A program made the translations under genes and the position numbers. A stretch of DNA of 64,000 bases from contig CAKZMU010000030.1 of the NCBI GenBank assembly GCA_937129145.1, positions 1 through 64,000 on the forward strand, given 5' to 3'. This document shows positions 7,787-17,555 of this stretch, piece by piece. The first letter of the stretch is position 1. The number at the start of each line of letters is the position of its first letter. The notes below the pieces were generated by a model, which saw only the letters and a list, made by a program, of their open reading frames with translations, had not been told where the DNA came from and searched no databases. The stretch is from an uncultured Lacinutrix sp. (GTDB lineage: Bacteria > Bacteroidota > Bacteroidia > Flavobacteriales > Flavobacteriaceae).

Positions 7787-9700
7787 ATGAATTACAAGCA
7801 TATAGTAAGCATGGTTATTATGTTTGCTACCCTTAATGTTATGTCGCAGAGCGAACCTTACGCTGTGTCCGAAATTCCTCAAGAGCTTAAGAAGAATGCA
7901 AATGCAGTAGTTAGAAGTTATGATGTTACTGTAGATTTAAGTTCAACTAACAAAATGGTTGTTAAAACCAAGCGAGTAATTACAGTACTAAATAAGCAAG
8001 GGAACAGAAATATAAATGCTAGTGAGCGATATGATAATAATTCTAAGATTAGAGATATACGAGCTATTGTATATGATAAGTTTGGAAAAGAAATAAAAAA
8101 AATACGAAAAAATGACTTCAAAGATGTTAGCGATGTAGATGTACAGACATTGTATTCGGATAGTAGAGAAAAATATTTAGATTACACACCAATTACATAC
8201 CCTTATACAATTGAGTTTACTAGCGAAACTGTAAGTGGTACTACAGCATTTTTACCGTGGTATTTACCTCTTAATAGTTATTTTTTAAGTGTTGAAAAAA
8301 GTTCTTATACACTAAAGTACGAACCAAGTTTAAAAATTAGAATTAAGGAAAAAAACACAGAGAGCATAAACCTGAACAAAGAAGAATCTTCAGGCTTGAT
8401 TTACTATGCATCTAAAAACATCAATGCTATTAAGCCAGAAGCCCATAGTGAGGCATTCGTGAATATTATTCCAAAAATTTTATTCGCATCAAACGAGTTT
8501 TATTATGAAGGAGTTCCAGCTAAAGCCGAAAACTGGGATGAGTTAGGAAAATGGGTTTATGAATATTTATTAAAGGATGTCAACGATTTACCAGCAAGCA
8601 CTATTTTCAAAGTTAAAAACTTAGTTAAAAACGAGACTGATGATATTGCAAAGGCAAGAAAAATATACCAATTTGTACAAGATAAAACTAGGTATATTAG
8701 TGTTCAGGTAGGTGTTGGTGGATGGAAACCTTTTAAGGCTTCAGATGTAGATAGATTAGGCTATGGAGACTGTAAAGGATTGACCAATTATACGATGGCA
8801 CTATTAAAAACGGTTGGGATTGAAGCAAACTATGCTTTGGTTTATTCCGGAAATTATCAACAGAGTTTTGATGAAGATTTTGCCTTAATGCAAGGGAATC
8901 ATGTAATTCTTAATCTTCCAATAAAGAATCAAGAAGACATTTGGTTAGAATGTACTAGTCAAATAGCACCTTTTGGTCATTTAGGTGATTTTACAGATGA
9001 TAGAAATGTGTTAGTTGTATCCTCTAACGGAGGCGAAATAAAACGCACAAAAAAGTATAATATTGAAGAAAATAAGCAAGTCATTAATGGAGAATGTAAT
9101 ATTGATTCAAACGGTAGTATTAATGTTGAAGCAACCATTGTTTCAAAAGGTATGAAGTATGACGATAGGTATTACCTAGACAAATTTTCAAAAAGGGATT
9201 TAGAGAAACATTATAAAGATAGATGGAATTACATTAACAATATATCTATTGATAAAACAGAGTTTTTCAATGATAAAGAATCAATTTCATTAAGTGAAGA
9301 TATAGTATTTCAAGCTAATAATTTTGCAATTATTAGTGGAGAAAATATGTTACTAAATGTTAATGTCTTAAATAAGAGAACATATATTCCAGACAGATAT
9401 AGAAATAGGAAATTGTCATTAAAAATTATTCGCGGATTTAAAGAAATTGATAACATTAAAATTAATTTACCTTCAGGATATAAACTAGAGTCATTACCAG
9501 CAGAAGTTATAACTGAAACCAAATTTGGAAGTTACAAGCAAACAATTGAAAAAAATGGCGAAAACTCACTACTCTACAAAAGAGAGTTTGTACTAAAAGA
9601 TGGCAAACACCCTAAAGAAGAGTATTCAAATTTTAGAAATTTTTGGAGAGATGTTGTAAGAAAAGATAATTTAAAAGTTTCACTAATAAAAAAACAATAA
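7787..9700 (+). CDS. DUF3857/transglutaminase-like exported protein (catalytic residues present)
   Basis: 637 residues with an N-terminal signal peptide (cleavage near VMSQSEP). The DUF3857 beta-rich domain covers about residues 50-230. A transglutaminase-like core follows at about 270-400: GYGDCKGLTNYTMALLK carries the Cys (about 329), QGNHVIL the His (about 372), and the WLECTSQ segment holds the position of the third residue. A DUF3858-like C-terminal domain (about 440-637) ends the protein. Likely a periplasmic cysteine-protease-fold or peptidase-like enzyme, substrate unknown. It is one base away from the next paralogue and heads a run of three similar genes. Confidence 0.83.
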   Translation: MNYKHIVSMVIMFATLNVMSQSEPYAVSEIPQELKKNANAVVRSYDVTVDLSSTNKMVVKTKRVITVLNKQGNRNINASERYDNNSKIRDIRAIVYDKFGKEIKKIRKNDFKDVSDVDVQTLYSDSREKYLDYTPITYPYTIEFTSETVSGTTAFLPWYLPLNSYFLSVEKSSYTLKYEPSLKIRIKEKNTESINLNKEESSGLIYYASKNINAIKPEAHSEAFVNIIPKILFASNEFYYEGVPAKAENWDELGKWVYEYLLKDVNDLPASTIFKVKNLVKNETDDIAKARKIYQFVQDKTRYISVQVGVGGWKPFKASDVDRLGYGDCKGLTNYTMALLKTVGIEANYALVYSGNYQQSFDEDFALMQGNHVILNLPIKNQEDIWLECTSQIAPFGHLGDFTDDRNVLVVSSNGGEIKRTKKYNIEENKQVINGECNIDSNGSINVEATIVSKGMKYDDRYYLDKFSKRDLEKHYKDRWNYINNISIDKTEFFNDKESISLSEDIVFQANNFAIISGENMLLNVNVLNKRTYIPDRYRNRKLSLKIIRGFKEIDNIKINLPSGYKLESLPAEVITETKFGSYKQTIEKNGENSLLYKREFVLKDGKHPKEEYSNFRNFWRDVVRKDNLKVSLIKKQ

Positions 9701-9701
9701 A

Positions 9702-11708
9702 ATGAAAAAATACATATTGCTTTTATTTTTGAGTACTAGCCTAACTATATATTCGCAAGATTATAAATTTGGAAAAATATCAAAAGATGAGTTGCAAGAA
9801 AAATACAATCCTTTAGATTCATCTGCCGAGGCAACTTACTTATATAAATATAGAAAAACGTATTTTGAATATAGAGAAGATGATGGATTTGTTTTAGTGA
9901 CAGATATTCATGATAGAATAAAAATTTATAATCAAGAAGGTTTTGCGTTTGCTACAAACTCAGTTTTAACCTATAAAAGTGGAGGAGCAAAAGAAAAAAT
10001 GACTGGGTTAAAAGCCTATACTTATAATTTAATTAATAATAAGATAGAAGATGATAAGCTTAAAAAGGATGCTATTTTTGAAACCGAAGTATCTAAATTT
10101 AGAGATGAAGTAAAATTCACGATGCCTAATATTAAAGTAGGTTCAGTGATAGAATATAAGTATAAAATAATTTCTCCATTTTATTCAAATGTGGACGAAT
10201 TTGTTTTTCAGCACGCTATACCTATAAAGAAACTTGAAGCTGTGTTTTCAGCACCTGAGTATTTTAGTTTTAAATTTAATGTAAAAGGATATTTAGAGGT
10301 AAATCCTGTAAATAGTAAAGTATTCGATAAAATAGTATTTAAAAATAAAACTAGAGCAGAACATACGTCTGCTACTCCTACAAAATTTAGCACTTCTACT
10401 ATAGATTATTCTAATAGCGTTTCAAAATTTAATCTTACAAATATACCTGCATTAAAAGAGGAGTTATACGTTAATAACATAAATAATTATCGTTCATCAG
10501 TTAAGTATGAATTATCATATACTCAATTTCCAAATGCTTCAGTAAAATATTATTCTACTTCTTGGGAAGATGTTGTTAAGACTATTTATAAAAGTGACAA
10601 CTTTGGTAGAGAACTTGAAAAAACTAATTATTTTAAAGATGATATTGATAAACTCTTAGCTAATAATTCCAATCCTCAAGTAAGAATAGGATTAATTTAC
10701 AATTACTTAAAATCTAAAGTTAAATGGAATGGTTATTATAGTAAATACACTAATAATGGAGTAAGAAAGGCATATATTGACCAAGTAGGAAATGTAGCTG
10801 AAATTAACTTAATGTTAACCTCAATGTTAAGATATGCAGGATTAAATGCAAACCCAGTTTTAGTTAGTACTAGAAACAATGGAGTTCCTTTGTTTCCAAC
10901 TAGAGAAGGTTACAACTATGTTATTTCTTGTGTTGAAATTCCAGATGGAGTCATTTTGTTAGATGCAACAAGTAAATACAGTTCGCCAAACGTTTTACCA
11001 TTTAGAACTTTGAACTGGGAAGGCAGAATTATTAGAAAAAGTGGTAGTTCAGCACTTATTAATTTATATCCTAAAAATAAGTCTAAAAACACAGTTGCAA
11101 TGATGGTGAATCTAAATGAGAATGGCGATTTGGATGGGAGTATAAGAACTGTAAAAACCGCTCATCAAGCTATGAGTTACAGAGAATCTTACCTCGAAAC
11201 TAATAAAGAGCAGTTTTTAGAAATACTGGAAAATAAGTATGATGATATTGAAGTTTCTGATTTTGTCGTAAAAAATGGCACAGATTTGTCTAAGCCTGTT
11301 ATGGAAACTTATAAGTTTTATTTAGAAAATCAAGCGGATATTATTGCAGATAAAATGTACATTTCACCTATGTTCTTTTTAACAACTACAATAAATCCAT
11401 TTAAGCTTAAAAAAAGAGATTTTCCTGTAGATTTTGGATATCCCACTACAAACAAATATATGATAAACATCAAATTACCAAAAGGCTATGTTGTAGAGAC
11501 ATTGCCTGAAGCAAAGTCTTTGGCTTTACCTGATAACTTAGGGGAGTTTAAATATATTGTTGCAAATAATGGAGATGTCATTCAATTGACTATAGATTCA
11601 ACAATCAATGAGCCTATTATTTCATCATTATACTATGATGCTTTAAAGGAATATTTTAAACAATTTATTGAAAAAGAAAATGAACAAATTGTGTTGAAAA
11701 AAGCGTAA
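9702..11708 (+). CDS. DUF3857/transglutaminase-fold exported protein, catalytic residues lost
   Basis: 668 residues, signal peptide (MKKYILLLFLSTSLTIYSQ), then the DUF3857, transglutaminase-fold and C-terminal domains in the same order as its upstream neighbour. Where the neighbour has GDCKG this protein has GNVAE (Val at about 365 in place of Cys), and the NHV of the neighbour is NYV here. The DATSK segment is kept. The transglutaminase fold is therefore probably not an active thiol enzyme and may serve in binding. It begins one base after the first gene and precedes a close paralogue by 27 bp. Confidence 0.82.
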   Translation: MKKYILLLFLSTSLTIYSQDYKFGKISKDELQEKYNPLDSSAEATYLYKYRKTYFEYREDDGFVLVTDIHDRIKIYNQEGFAFATNSVLTYKSGGAKEKMTGLKAYTYNLINNKIEDDKLKKDAIFETEVSKFRDEVKFTMPNIKVGSVIEYKYKIISPFYSNVDEFVFQHAIPIKKLEAVFSAPEYFSFKFNVKGYLEVNPVNSKVFDKIVFKNKTRAEHTSATPTKFSTSTIDYSNSVSKFNLTNIPALKEELYVNNINNYRSSVKYELSYTQFPNASVKYYSTSWEDVVKTIYKSDNFGRELEKTNYFKDDIDKLLANNSNPQVRIGLIYNYLKSKVKWNGYYSKYTNNGVRKAYIDQVGNVAEINLMLTSMLRYAGLNANPVLVSTRNNGVPLFPTREGYNYVISCVEIPDGVILLDATSKYSSPNVLPFRTLNWEGRIIRKSGSSALINLYPKNKSKNTVAMMVNLNENGDLDGSIRTVKTAHQAMSYRESYLETNKEQFLEILENKYDDIEVSDFVVKNGTDLSKPVMETYKFYLENQADIIADKMYISPMFFLTTTINPFKLKKRDFPVDFGYPTTNKYMINIKLPKGYVVETLPEAKSLALPDNLGEFKYIVANNGDVIQLTIDSTINEPIISSLYYDALKEYFKQFIEKENEQIVLKKA

Positions 11709-11735
11709 AATATCACCAACTAAATATTAACTATA

Positions 11736-13727
11736 ATGAAAAAACTAATCCCTTTATTATTTCTAGCAGTAAGTTTTACAATCTCTTCTCAAAATTATAA
11801 CTACGGAAAAGTATCAAAAGAAGATTTTTCTATAGAAACTAGCTCTGAAGATGATGCAGTAATGTTATATAAAAATAGAAAAACTAATTTCGATTATAAC
11901 TCAGATGATGGTTGGTTTGTGGAAACAAAAATTCATCAAAGAATAAAAATCAACACCAAAAATGGATTGGATTGGGGAACGCATAGTCGTTTACTATTAA
12001 AGTCCGATGGAAATGAAGAAGAGGAAATGAATGTTATAAAAGGCGCTACATATAATCTTGTTGGTGGTAAAGTTGAGAGAACTAAACTAAAAGGTAAAAG
12101 TATTTTTGAAGAAAGTGTAAATAACTATCGAAATAAGGTAAGTTTAGCATTTCCAGATGTTAAAGAAGGAAGTATAATTGAGTTTCAGTACACAATTAAA
12201 TCACCTTTTTTTAATATAAGAGATGTACAAGTACAGTATAGCATTCCAGTTAAAAAAATGGAAGCGAGAGTAGATATTCCTGAATATTTTGTTTTCAGTC
12301 AATTTCAAAAAGGATACCATCCTTCGCAATTAGAAAGAACTTCTACTACAAGAAAGATAAATATTGTAAGAAGAGAATCTGTAAGTGGTGGTGCACAAAC
12401 AGAAGTCGTTAAAAGTAATATGGAATTTCAAGAAAACAGATATGCTGTTTCAGTTTCAGACGTTCCAGCTTTAAAAGGAGAAGAGTATGTAAACAATATT
12501 AGCAATTATAGAGCATCCTATATTTTTGAGCTTGCACAGTATAAACCAACCAATGGTCAGCTTCAAAATTTTGCATTAAACTGGGAAGATGTGGTAAGAA
12601 CTATATCCCAAAGTTCAAGGTTTGGTGTAGAGTTAAAAAAAACAGGATATTTTGAGAAAGATATCGATGCGCTAATAGCATCGGTTTCAGATCCAAATCA
12701 AAAGATTTCAACAATATATAATTATGTAAAGTCTAAAGTTAAGTGGAACAGTTACTATGGTAAATACACAAGCGATGGAGTTAGGCGAGCCTACAAAGAT
12801 CAGGTTGGTAATGTATCCGAAATAAATTTAATGTTAACATCTATGCTCAGGTATGTAGGGTTAAATGCAAACCCAGTTCTAATTAGTACGAGAAGTAATG
12901 GTGTTCCTCTTTTTCCAACGTTAGATGGTTATAATTATGTAGTTTGTGGTATAGAAAGTGATAATGGAGTTGTGCTGTTGGATGCGACAAACAAGTATAG
13001 CACTTTAAATATTCTTCCATTTAGAGCGCTTAATTGGGAAGGAAGATTGGTTAGAGACGATGGTACTTCGAGTTTAATTAATTTATATCCTAAACAAGCT
13101 TCTCAAAAAACAGTATCTGCTATGTTTAAATTGGATGCAAATGGAAATATTGAAGGCTCCCAAAGAACTCTAAAAACTAATCATGAGGCTATGTTGTATC
13201 GAGACAACTACATTAATGTAAACAAGGAGCAATATTTAGAAAATCTGGAAAACAGTTTTGAGGAAGTCGAGATTTCAAATTTTGAAGTAAAAAACGAATT
13301 GGACTTACTTAAACCTATCATGGAAACTTATAGTTTTAAATCAGAGGGTCAATCTGATATTGTAGCAGATAAAATGTATGTTACACCTTTGTTCTTTTTA
13401 GCTGAAAAAGAGAATCCATTTAAAATGGAAACTAGAGATTTTCCAGTAGACTTTGGCTTTCCGTACATTGACAAATACCGAGTTAGTGTTTCTTTTCCAG
13501 AAGGCTACGAAATAGAATCGCTACCAGAATCTTCGGCTTACACTTTGCCAGATAATATAGGTAGTTTTAAATATGTTATTACTAAGAGTGCTAATGGAGT
13601 TCAAGTACTAATGGATTTGGCAATTAACCAAGCAATCATTTCTGCGGAATATTATGATACTCTTAAAGAGTTTTATAAACAAGCAATTTCTAAACAAGCA
13701 GAACAAATAGTACTTAAAAAAATATAA
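11736..13727 (+). CDS. DUF3857/transglutaminase-fold exported protein, second inactive paralogue
   Basis: 663 residues with signal peptide (MKKLIPLLFLAVSFTISSQ). It is similar to the preceding protein over its whole length. Shared blocks include NYGKVSKEDF, a KYTSDGVRRAYKDQVGNV segment, EINLMLTSMLRY, LNANPVLISTR, PLFPT and LPFRALNWEGR. The catalytic Cys position is again Val (about 360) and the His position is Tyr (YNYVV). The pair looks like a tandem duplication of a non-catalytic form. It ends two bases before the MazG-like gene, so co-transcription is likely. Confidence 0.82.
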   Translation: MKKLIPLLFLAVSFTISSQNYNYGKVSKEDFSIETSSEDDAVMLYKNRKTNFDYNSDDGWFVETKIHQRIKINTKNGLDWGTHSRLLLKSDGNEEEEMNVIKGATYNLVGGKVERTKLKGKSIFEESVNNYRNKVSLAFPDVKEGSIIEFQYTIKSPFFNIRDVQVQYSIPVKKMEARVDIPEYFVFSQFQKGYHPSQLERTSTTRKINIVRRESVSGGAQTEVVKSNMEFQENRYAVSVSDVPALKGEEYVNNISNYRASYIFELAQYKPTNGQLQNFALNWEDVVRTISQSSRFGVELKKTGYFEKDIDALIASVSDPNQKISTIYNYVKSKVKWNSYYGKYTSDGVRRAYKDQVGNVSEINLMLTSMLRYVGLNANPVLISTRSNGVPLFPTLDGYNYVVCGIESDNGVVLLDATNKYSTLNILPFRALNWEGRLVRDDGTSSLINLYPKQASQKTVSAMFKLDANGNIEGSQRTLKTNHEAMLYRDNYINVNKEQYLENLENSFEEVEISNFEVKNELDLLKPIMETYSFKSEGQSDIVADKMYVTPLFFLAEKENPFKMETRDFPVDFGFPYIDKYRVSVSFPEGYEIESLPESSAYTLPDNIGSFKYVITKSANGVQVLMDLAINQAIISAEYYDTLKEFYKQAISKQAEQIVLKKI

Positions 13728-13729
13728 GC

Positions 13730-14056
13730 ATGAACATCCAAAACGCACAAAAAGAAGTAGACAACTGGATTAAAAATCACGGAGTTCGCTATTTTAATGA
13801 GTTAACCAACATGGCGCAACTTACCGAAGAGGTTGGAGAAGTGGCACGTATTATTGCTAGACGTTATGGAGAACAAAGCGAAAAAGAAAGCGATAAAAAC
13901 AAAGACTTAGGCGAAGAATTGGCAGATGTGATGTTTGTAGTGCTTTGTTTAGCTAATCAAACTGGTGTTAACCTTCAAGAAGCGTTTGATAAAAAACTGG
14001 ATTTAAAAACAAAAAGAGATCATGATAGGCATCATAATAACGAAAAGTTAAAGTAA
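13730..14056 (+). CDS. MazG-like nucleotide pyrophosphohydrolase
   Basis: A 108-residue single-domain all-alpha NTP pyrophosphatase. The metal-binding motifs are the EEVGEVARI segment (about residues 29-37) and GEELADVMFV (about 64-73), the EExxE and ExxD pattern of MazG and dUTPase-2 folds. It probably hydrolyses a non-canonical or house-cleaning NTP. The C-terminus is rich in His and Asp (KRDHDRHHNN). It lies at the end of the DUF3857 gene run and 30 bp before aroA. Confidence 0.85.
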   Translation: MNIQNAQKEVDNWIKNHGVRYFNELTNMAQLTEEVGEVARIIARRYGEQSEKESDKNKDLGEELADVMFVVLCLANQTGVNLQEAFDKKLDLKTKRDHDRHHNNEKLK

Positions 14057-14061
14057 CTTTG
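14054..14061 (+). promoter_or_regulatory. Candidate -7 box for aroA
   Basis: TAACTTTG matches TAnnTTTG exactly and overlaps the stop codon of the MazG-like gene. No convincing -33 TTTG was found. A 6-bp hairpin (AACTCT/AGAGTT, 14065-14080) follows just before the aroA start. It could give aroA its own transcript. Confidence 0.35.
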
Positions 14062-14086
14062 CCAAACTCTCAATAGAGTTGTTGTT

Positions 14087-15310
14087 ATGAATATTACCCT
14101 TCAAAAATCTAAAATAGCTAAAGAGTCCATAATTAAAATTACAGGCTCTAAGAGTGAGTCCAATCGTTTGTTACTGTTACAAGCATTATATCCTAATATT
14201 GAGATATCCAACGTATCAAATTCTGACGATTCTAAGCTCATGCAAAAGGCATTAAGCAGTGACTCAAATACAATAGATATTCATCACGCAGGCACAGCAA
14301 TGCGATTCCTATCAGCTTATTTTTCGTTACAAGAAGGTAAGGAAGTAACACTCACTGGGTCGTCTAGAATGCAAGAACGACCTATAAAAATTCTTGTTGA
14401 TGCACTTAGGGATTTAGGAGCCAATATTTCGTATGTAAAAAGCGAAGATTTCCCACCGTTAAAAATTAAAGGCGAAGTATTAAACAAATCTCAAGTGTCT
14501 TTGGCTGCAAATGTGAGTAGCCAATATATTTCTGCGCTACTGCTTATAGCTCCTCGTTTAAAAAGTGGTTTAGAATTGACTTTACAAGGAGAAATAACAT
14601 CAGTGCCATACATTAAAATGACACTCAATTTGTTAGAACAAATAGGTGTGACAGCAAGTTTTATAGATAATATTATTACAGTTGAACCTCTAAGTAAAGT
14701 TGCTCATAAAAAACTAATTGTTGAATCCGATTGGTCATCAGTATCATATTTTTATAGTATTGTTGCCTTAAGTGACGTTGGGACTAAAATCGAATTATCT
14801 TCATATAAAGAACATAGTTTGCAAGGTGATTCAGTTTTAAGTACTATTTATAAAGACTTCGGGGTAGAAACTAGTTTTAATAAAACCTCTATAACTTTAA
14901 CCAAGCTAGATAATCAACAAAAACAAGTTTCCTATAACCTAACAAATGCACCAGACATTGCTCAAACAATAGCTGTAACATGTCTAGGTTTAGAAATAAG
15001 TTGCCATTTAACAGGCTTGCACACGCTTAAAATAAAAGAGACAGATAGATTAGTCGCTCTAAAAACCGAAATCGAAAAGTTCGGAACTCAAGTAATAATT
15101 TCAAATGATAGTTTAACTATCCAAAAAATTAATCCTTTAAAAGAAAATGTAGATGTTGCAACCTATCACGACCATAGAATGGCAATGGCGTTTGCACCAC
15201 TAGCATTGAGGGTTGGTTTCAATATTCTAGAGGCAGATGTGGTTACTAAATCGTATCCAGATTTTTGGAATGACTTAAAAAGTATTGGGTTTAGCTTCAC
15301 CGAATTTTAA
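14087..15310 (+). CDS. aroA: 3-phosphoshikimate 1-carboxyvinyltransferase (EPSP synthase)
   Basis: Shikimate pathway enzyme that makes EPSP from shikimate 3-phosphate and phosphoenolpyruvate. The 407 residues are slightly shorter than the usual 420-440. Motifs: the phosphate-binding GSKSESNRLL near residue 20, GTAMRFL (about 71-77), a QERPI segment near 96-100, KETDRL (about 318) and YHDHRMAMA (about 362). It lies 9 kb from the pheA operon and outside its attenuator. Only mazG and the following queA are close neighbours. Confidence 0.93.
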   Translation: MNITLQKSKIAKESIIKITGSKSESNRLLLLQALYPNIEISNVSNSDDSKLMQKALSSDSNTIDIHHAGTAMRFLSAYFSLQEGKEVTLTGSSRMQERPIKILVDALRDLGANISYVKSEDFPPLKIKGEVLNKSQVSLAANVSSQYISALLLIAPRLKSGLELTLQGEITSVPYIKMTLNLLEQIGVTASFIDNIITVEPLSKVAHKKLIVESDWSSVSYFYSIVALSDVGTKIELSSYKEHSLQGDSVLSTIYKDFGVETSFNKTSITLTKLDNQQKQVSYNLTNAPDIAQTIAVTCLGLEISCHLTGLHTLKIKETDRLVALKTEIEKFGTQVIISNDSLTIQKINPLKENVDVATYHDHRMAMAFAPLALRVGFNILEADVVTKSYPDFWNDLKSIGFSFTEF

Positions 15311-15327
15311 AATAAAAGCCCAAATAC

Positions 15328-15359
15328 TTGACAACCCCTATTTTGAGATTGTATATTTG
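15328..15359 (+). promoter_or_regulatory. Promoter of queA
   Basis: TTG at 15328-15330, a 21-nt spacer and an exact TATATTTG at 15352-15359, 28 nt before the start codon. Good fit to the Bacteroidetes consensus. Confidence 0.65.
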
Positions 15360-15386
15360 CAACTTTCAAAAAAATAAATACTTAAT

Positions 15387-16436
15387 ATGAAATTATCACA
15401 TTTCCATTTCGATCTTCCAGAAGAACTATTAGCCGAATACCCTTCAGAACATCGTGATGAAGCAAAATTAATGGTGCTTAATCGTAAAGATCAAACTATA
15501 GAACATAAACTTTTTAAAGATCTTATCGATTATTTTGAGGAAGATGATGTCATGGTTTTGAATAATACTAAAGTGTTTCCTGCAAGATTATTTGGTAACA
15601 AAGAAAAAACAGGAGCACGAATAGAAGTATTTTTATTAAGAGAATTAAATCCAGAGCAACGCCTTTGGGATGTATTGGTTGACCCTGCTAGAAAAATACG
15701 TATTGGTAACAAACTGTATTTTGGAGAAGATGAAACTTTGGTAGCAGAAGTTATCGATAATACAACATCTAGAGGAAGAACATTACGTTTCTTATATGAT
15801 GGGTCTTATAGTGAGTTTAGAAGAAAACTAACAGCACTTGGGCAAACACCATTGCCAAAATATATTAAAAGAGATGTTGAGCCAGAAGACGAAGAACGTT
15901 ACCAAACTATTTTCGCCAAAAACGAAGGTGCCGTAGCAGCTCCAACAGCTGGATTGCACTTTTCAAAGCACTTATTAAAACGTCTTGAAATTAAAGGAAT
16001 TGATTTTGCCGAAGTAACTTTGCACGTAGGTTTGGGAACTTTTAACCCAGTTGAGGTTGAAGATTTGTCTAAACACAAAATGGATAGTGAAGAAATAAAA
16101 ATAAATAAAATTGCAACCGATACTATTAATTCAGCCTTAAAAGAAAAAAGGCGTATTTGTGCTGTCGGCACAACAGCAATGAGGACTATAGAAAGTTCGG
16201 TGTCTTCAAGCGGAACGTTAAATGAGTATGATGGATGGACCAATAAGTTTATTTTTCCACCTTATGAATTTAGTATCGCAAATTGCATGGTTACTAATTT
16301 TCACACACCAAAATCCACGTTGTTAATGATGGTTTCAGCATTTGCTGGACACGATTTTATAAAACGTGCCTATCAAGAAGCAATTAAAGAAGGCTATAAG
16401 TTTTATAGCTATGGTGATGCCATGTTAATCATATAA
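15387..16436 (+). CDS. queA: tRNA preQ1(34) S-adenosylmethionine ribosyltransferase-isomerase
   Basis: Transfers and isomerises the ribosyl group of SAM to preQ1 in tRNA to give epoxyqueuosine at wobble position 34. The 349 residues show [14 protein letters not shown] at the N-terminus, [18 protein letters not shown] (about 53-70), PTAGLHF (about 186-192), [11 protein letters not shown] (about 213-223) and [16 protein letters not shown] (about 306-321). All are family hallmarks. It has its own promoter and terminator and so forms a single-gene unit. Confidence 0.95.
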   Translation: MKLSHFHFDLPEELLAEYPSEHRDEAKLMVLNRKDQTIEHKLFKDLIDYFEEDDVMVLNNTKVFPARLFGNKEKTGARIEVFLLRELNPEQRLWDVLVDPARKIRIGNKLYFGEDETLVAEVIDNTTSRGRTLRFLYDGSYSEFRRKLTALGQTPLPKYIKRDVEPEDEERYQTIFAKNEGAVAAPTAGLHFSKHLLKRLEIKGIDFAEVTLHVGLGTFNPVEVEDLSKHKMDSEEIKINKIATDTINSALKEKRRICAVGTTAMRTIESSVSSSGTLNEYDGWTNKFIFPPYEFSIANCMVTNFHTPKSTLLMMVSAFAGHDFIKRAYQEAIKEGYKFYSYGDAMLII

Positions 16437-16445
16437 ATTTAAATT

Positions 16446-16470
16446 GAGCCTCGTTTTTCGAGGCTTTTTT
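16446..16470 (+). terminator. Terminator after queA
   Basis: GCCTCG (16448-16453), TTTTT loop, CGAGGC (16459-16464), then six T. It lies between the queA stop and the true rlmN ATG at 16480. Confidence 0.9.
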
Positions 16471-16479
16471 GTCTATTCA

Positions 16480-17520
16480 ATGACACAAACAAAAAAAGAC
16501 ATACGTACCTTAACAAAAGAGCAACTTAGAGACTTTTTTGTGAATCAAGGCGATAAAGCATTTAGAGGAAATCAAGTGTATGAATGGTTGTGGCAAAAAT
16601 CGGTGCATAGTTTTGATGATATGACGAGTATCTCAAAACAAACCAGACAAATGCTTGATGACAACTTTGTAATTAATCACATTGAAGTCGATAATATGCA
16701 GCGTAGTAGTGATGGCACTATTAAAAACGCTGTAAGACTGCATGACGGATTAATTGTAGAGTCCGTACTAATTCCAACAAAAACAAGGACAACCGCTTGT
16801 GTGTCTAGTCAAGTTGGTTGTAGTCTGGATTGTAAATTTTGCGCAACTGCACGTTTAAAACGTATGCGAAATTTGAATCCAGACGAAATTTACGACCAAG
16901 TCGTTGCTATTGATAAAGAAAGTAGGCTATATCACGATAGACCACTTTCAAACATTGTGTTTATGGGAATGGGTGAGCCACTCATGAATTATAACAACGT
17001 GCTTAAAGCCATTGATAAAATTACGTCGCCAGAAGGTTTGGGAATGTCACCAAAGCGCATTGTCGTATCTACATCTGGAGTGCCAAAAATGATTAAAAAG
17101 ATGGCTGACGATGAGGTAAAATTTAAATTAGCAGTCTCATTACATTCCGCTAGAGATTCGGTTCGTACATCTATTATGCCTTTTAATGCCACATTTCCTT
17201 TGGCAGATTTAAGAGAAGCGCTAGAATATTGGTACTCAAAAACTAAAAACCCAATTACTTATGAGTATGTGGTTTGGCAAGGCATTAACGATAAAAAAAT
17301 TGATGTAGATGCTTTAATTAAGTTCTGCAAATTTGCGCCAAGTAAAGTTAATTTAATTGAATACAACCCAATTGATGATGGCGAATTTCAGCAAGCAGAT
17401 AATGAGGCTATTAATATGTATGTGTCTATGTTAGAACGTAATAATATTACTGTAACCGTAAGGCGTTCACGAGGAAAAGACATTGATGCTGCCTGTGGTC
17501 AATTGGCAAATAAATCTTGA
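16480..17520 (+). CDS. rlmN: 23S rRNA (A2503-C2)/tRNA (A37-C2) methyltransferase RlmN
   Basis: Radical-SAM methyltransferase that makes 2-methyladenosine in 23S rRNA A2503 and some tRNAs. Motifs: the CxxxCxxC cluster in GCSLDCKFCAT (about residues 110-120), GMGEPLMNY (about 164-172), a catalytic Cys in DAACGQL near the C-terminus (about 338) and the RRSRGKDI motif. I start it at ATG 16480 (346 residues). The frame is open further to a TTG at 16444, but that extension would translate the queA terminator and is not plausible. Confidence 0.95.
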   Translation: MTQTKKDIRTLTKEQLRDFFVNQGDKAFRGNQVYEWLWQKSVHSFDDMTSISKQTRQMLDDNFVINHIEVDNMQRSSDGTIKNAVRLHDGLIVESVLIPTKTRTTACVSSQVGCSLDCKFCATARLKRMRNLNPDEIYDQVVAIDKESRLYHDRPLSNIVFMGMGEPLMNYNNVLKAIDKITSPEGLGMSPKRIVVSTSGVPKMIKKMADDEVKFKLAVSLHSARDSVRTSIMPFNATFPLADLREALEYWYSKTKNPITYEYVVWQGINDKKIDVDALIKFCKFAPSKVNLIEYNPIDDGEFQQADNEAINMYVSMLERNNITVTVRRSRGKDIDAACGQLANKS

Positions 17521-17555
17521 TTATATTTAACTAAAATATACAGTTAGGTCAACTA

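Noticed and set aside
16444..16479. Longer rlmN reading frame from TTG 16444
   Set aside because: The added codons span the queA terminator hairpin and T-run; ATG 16480 gives the normal RlmN N-terminus.
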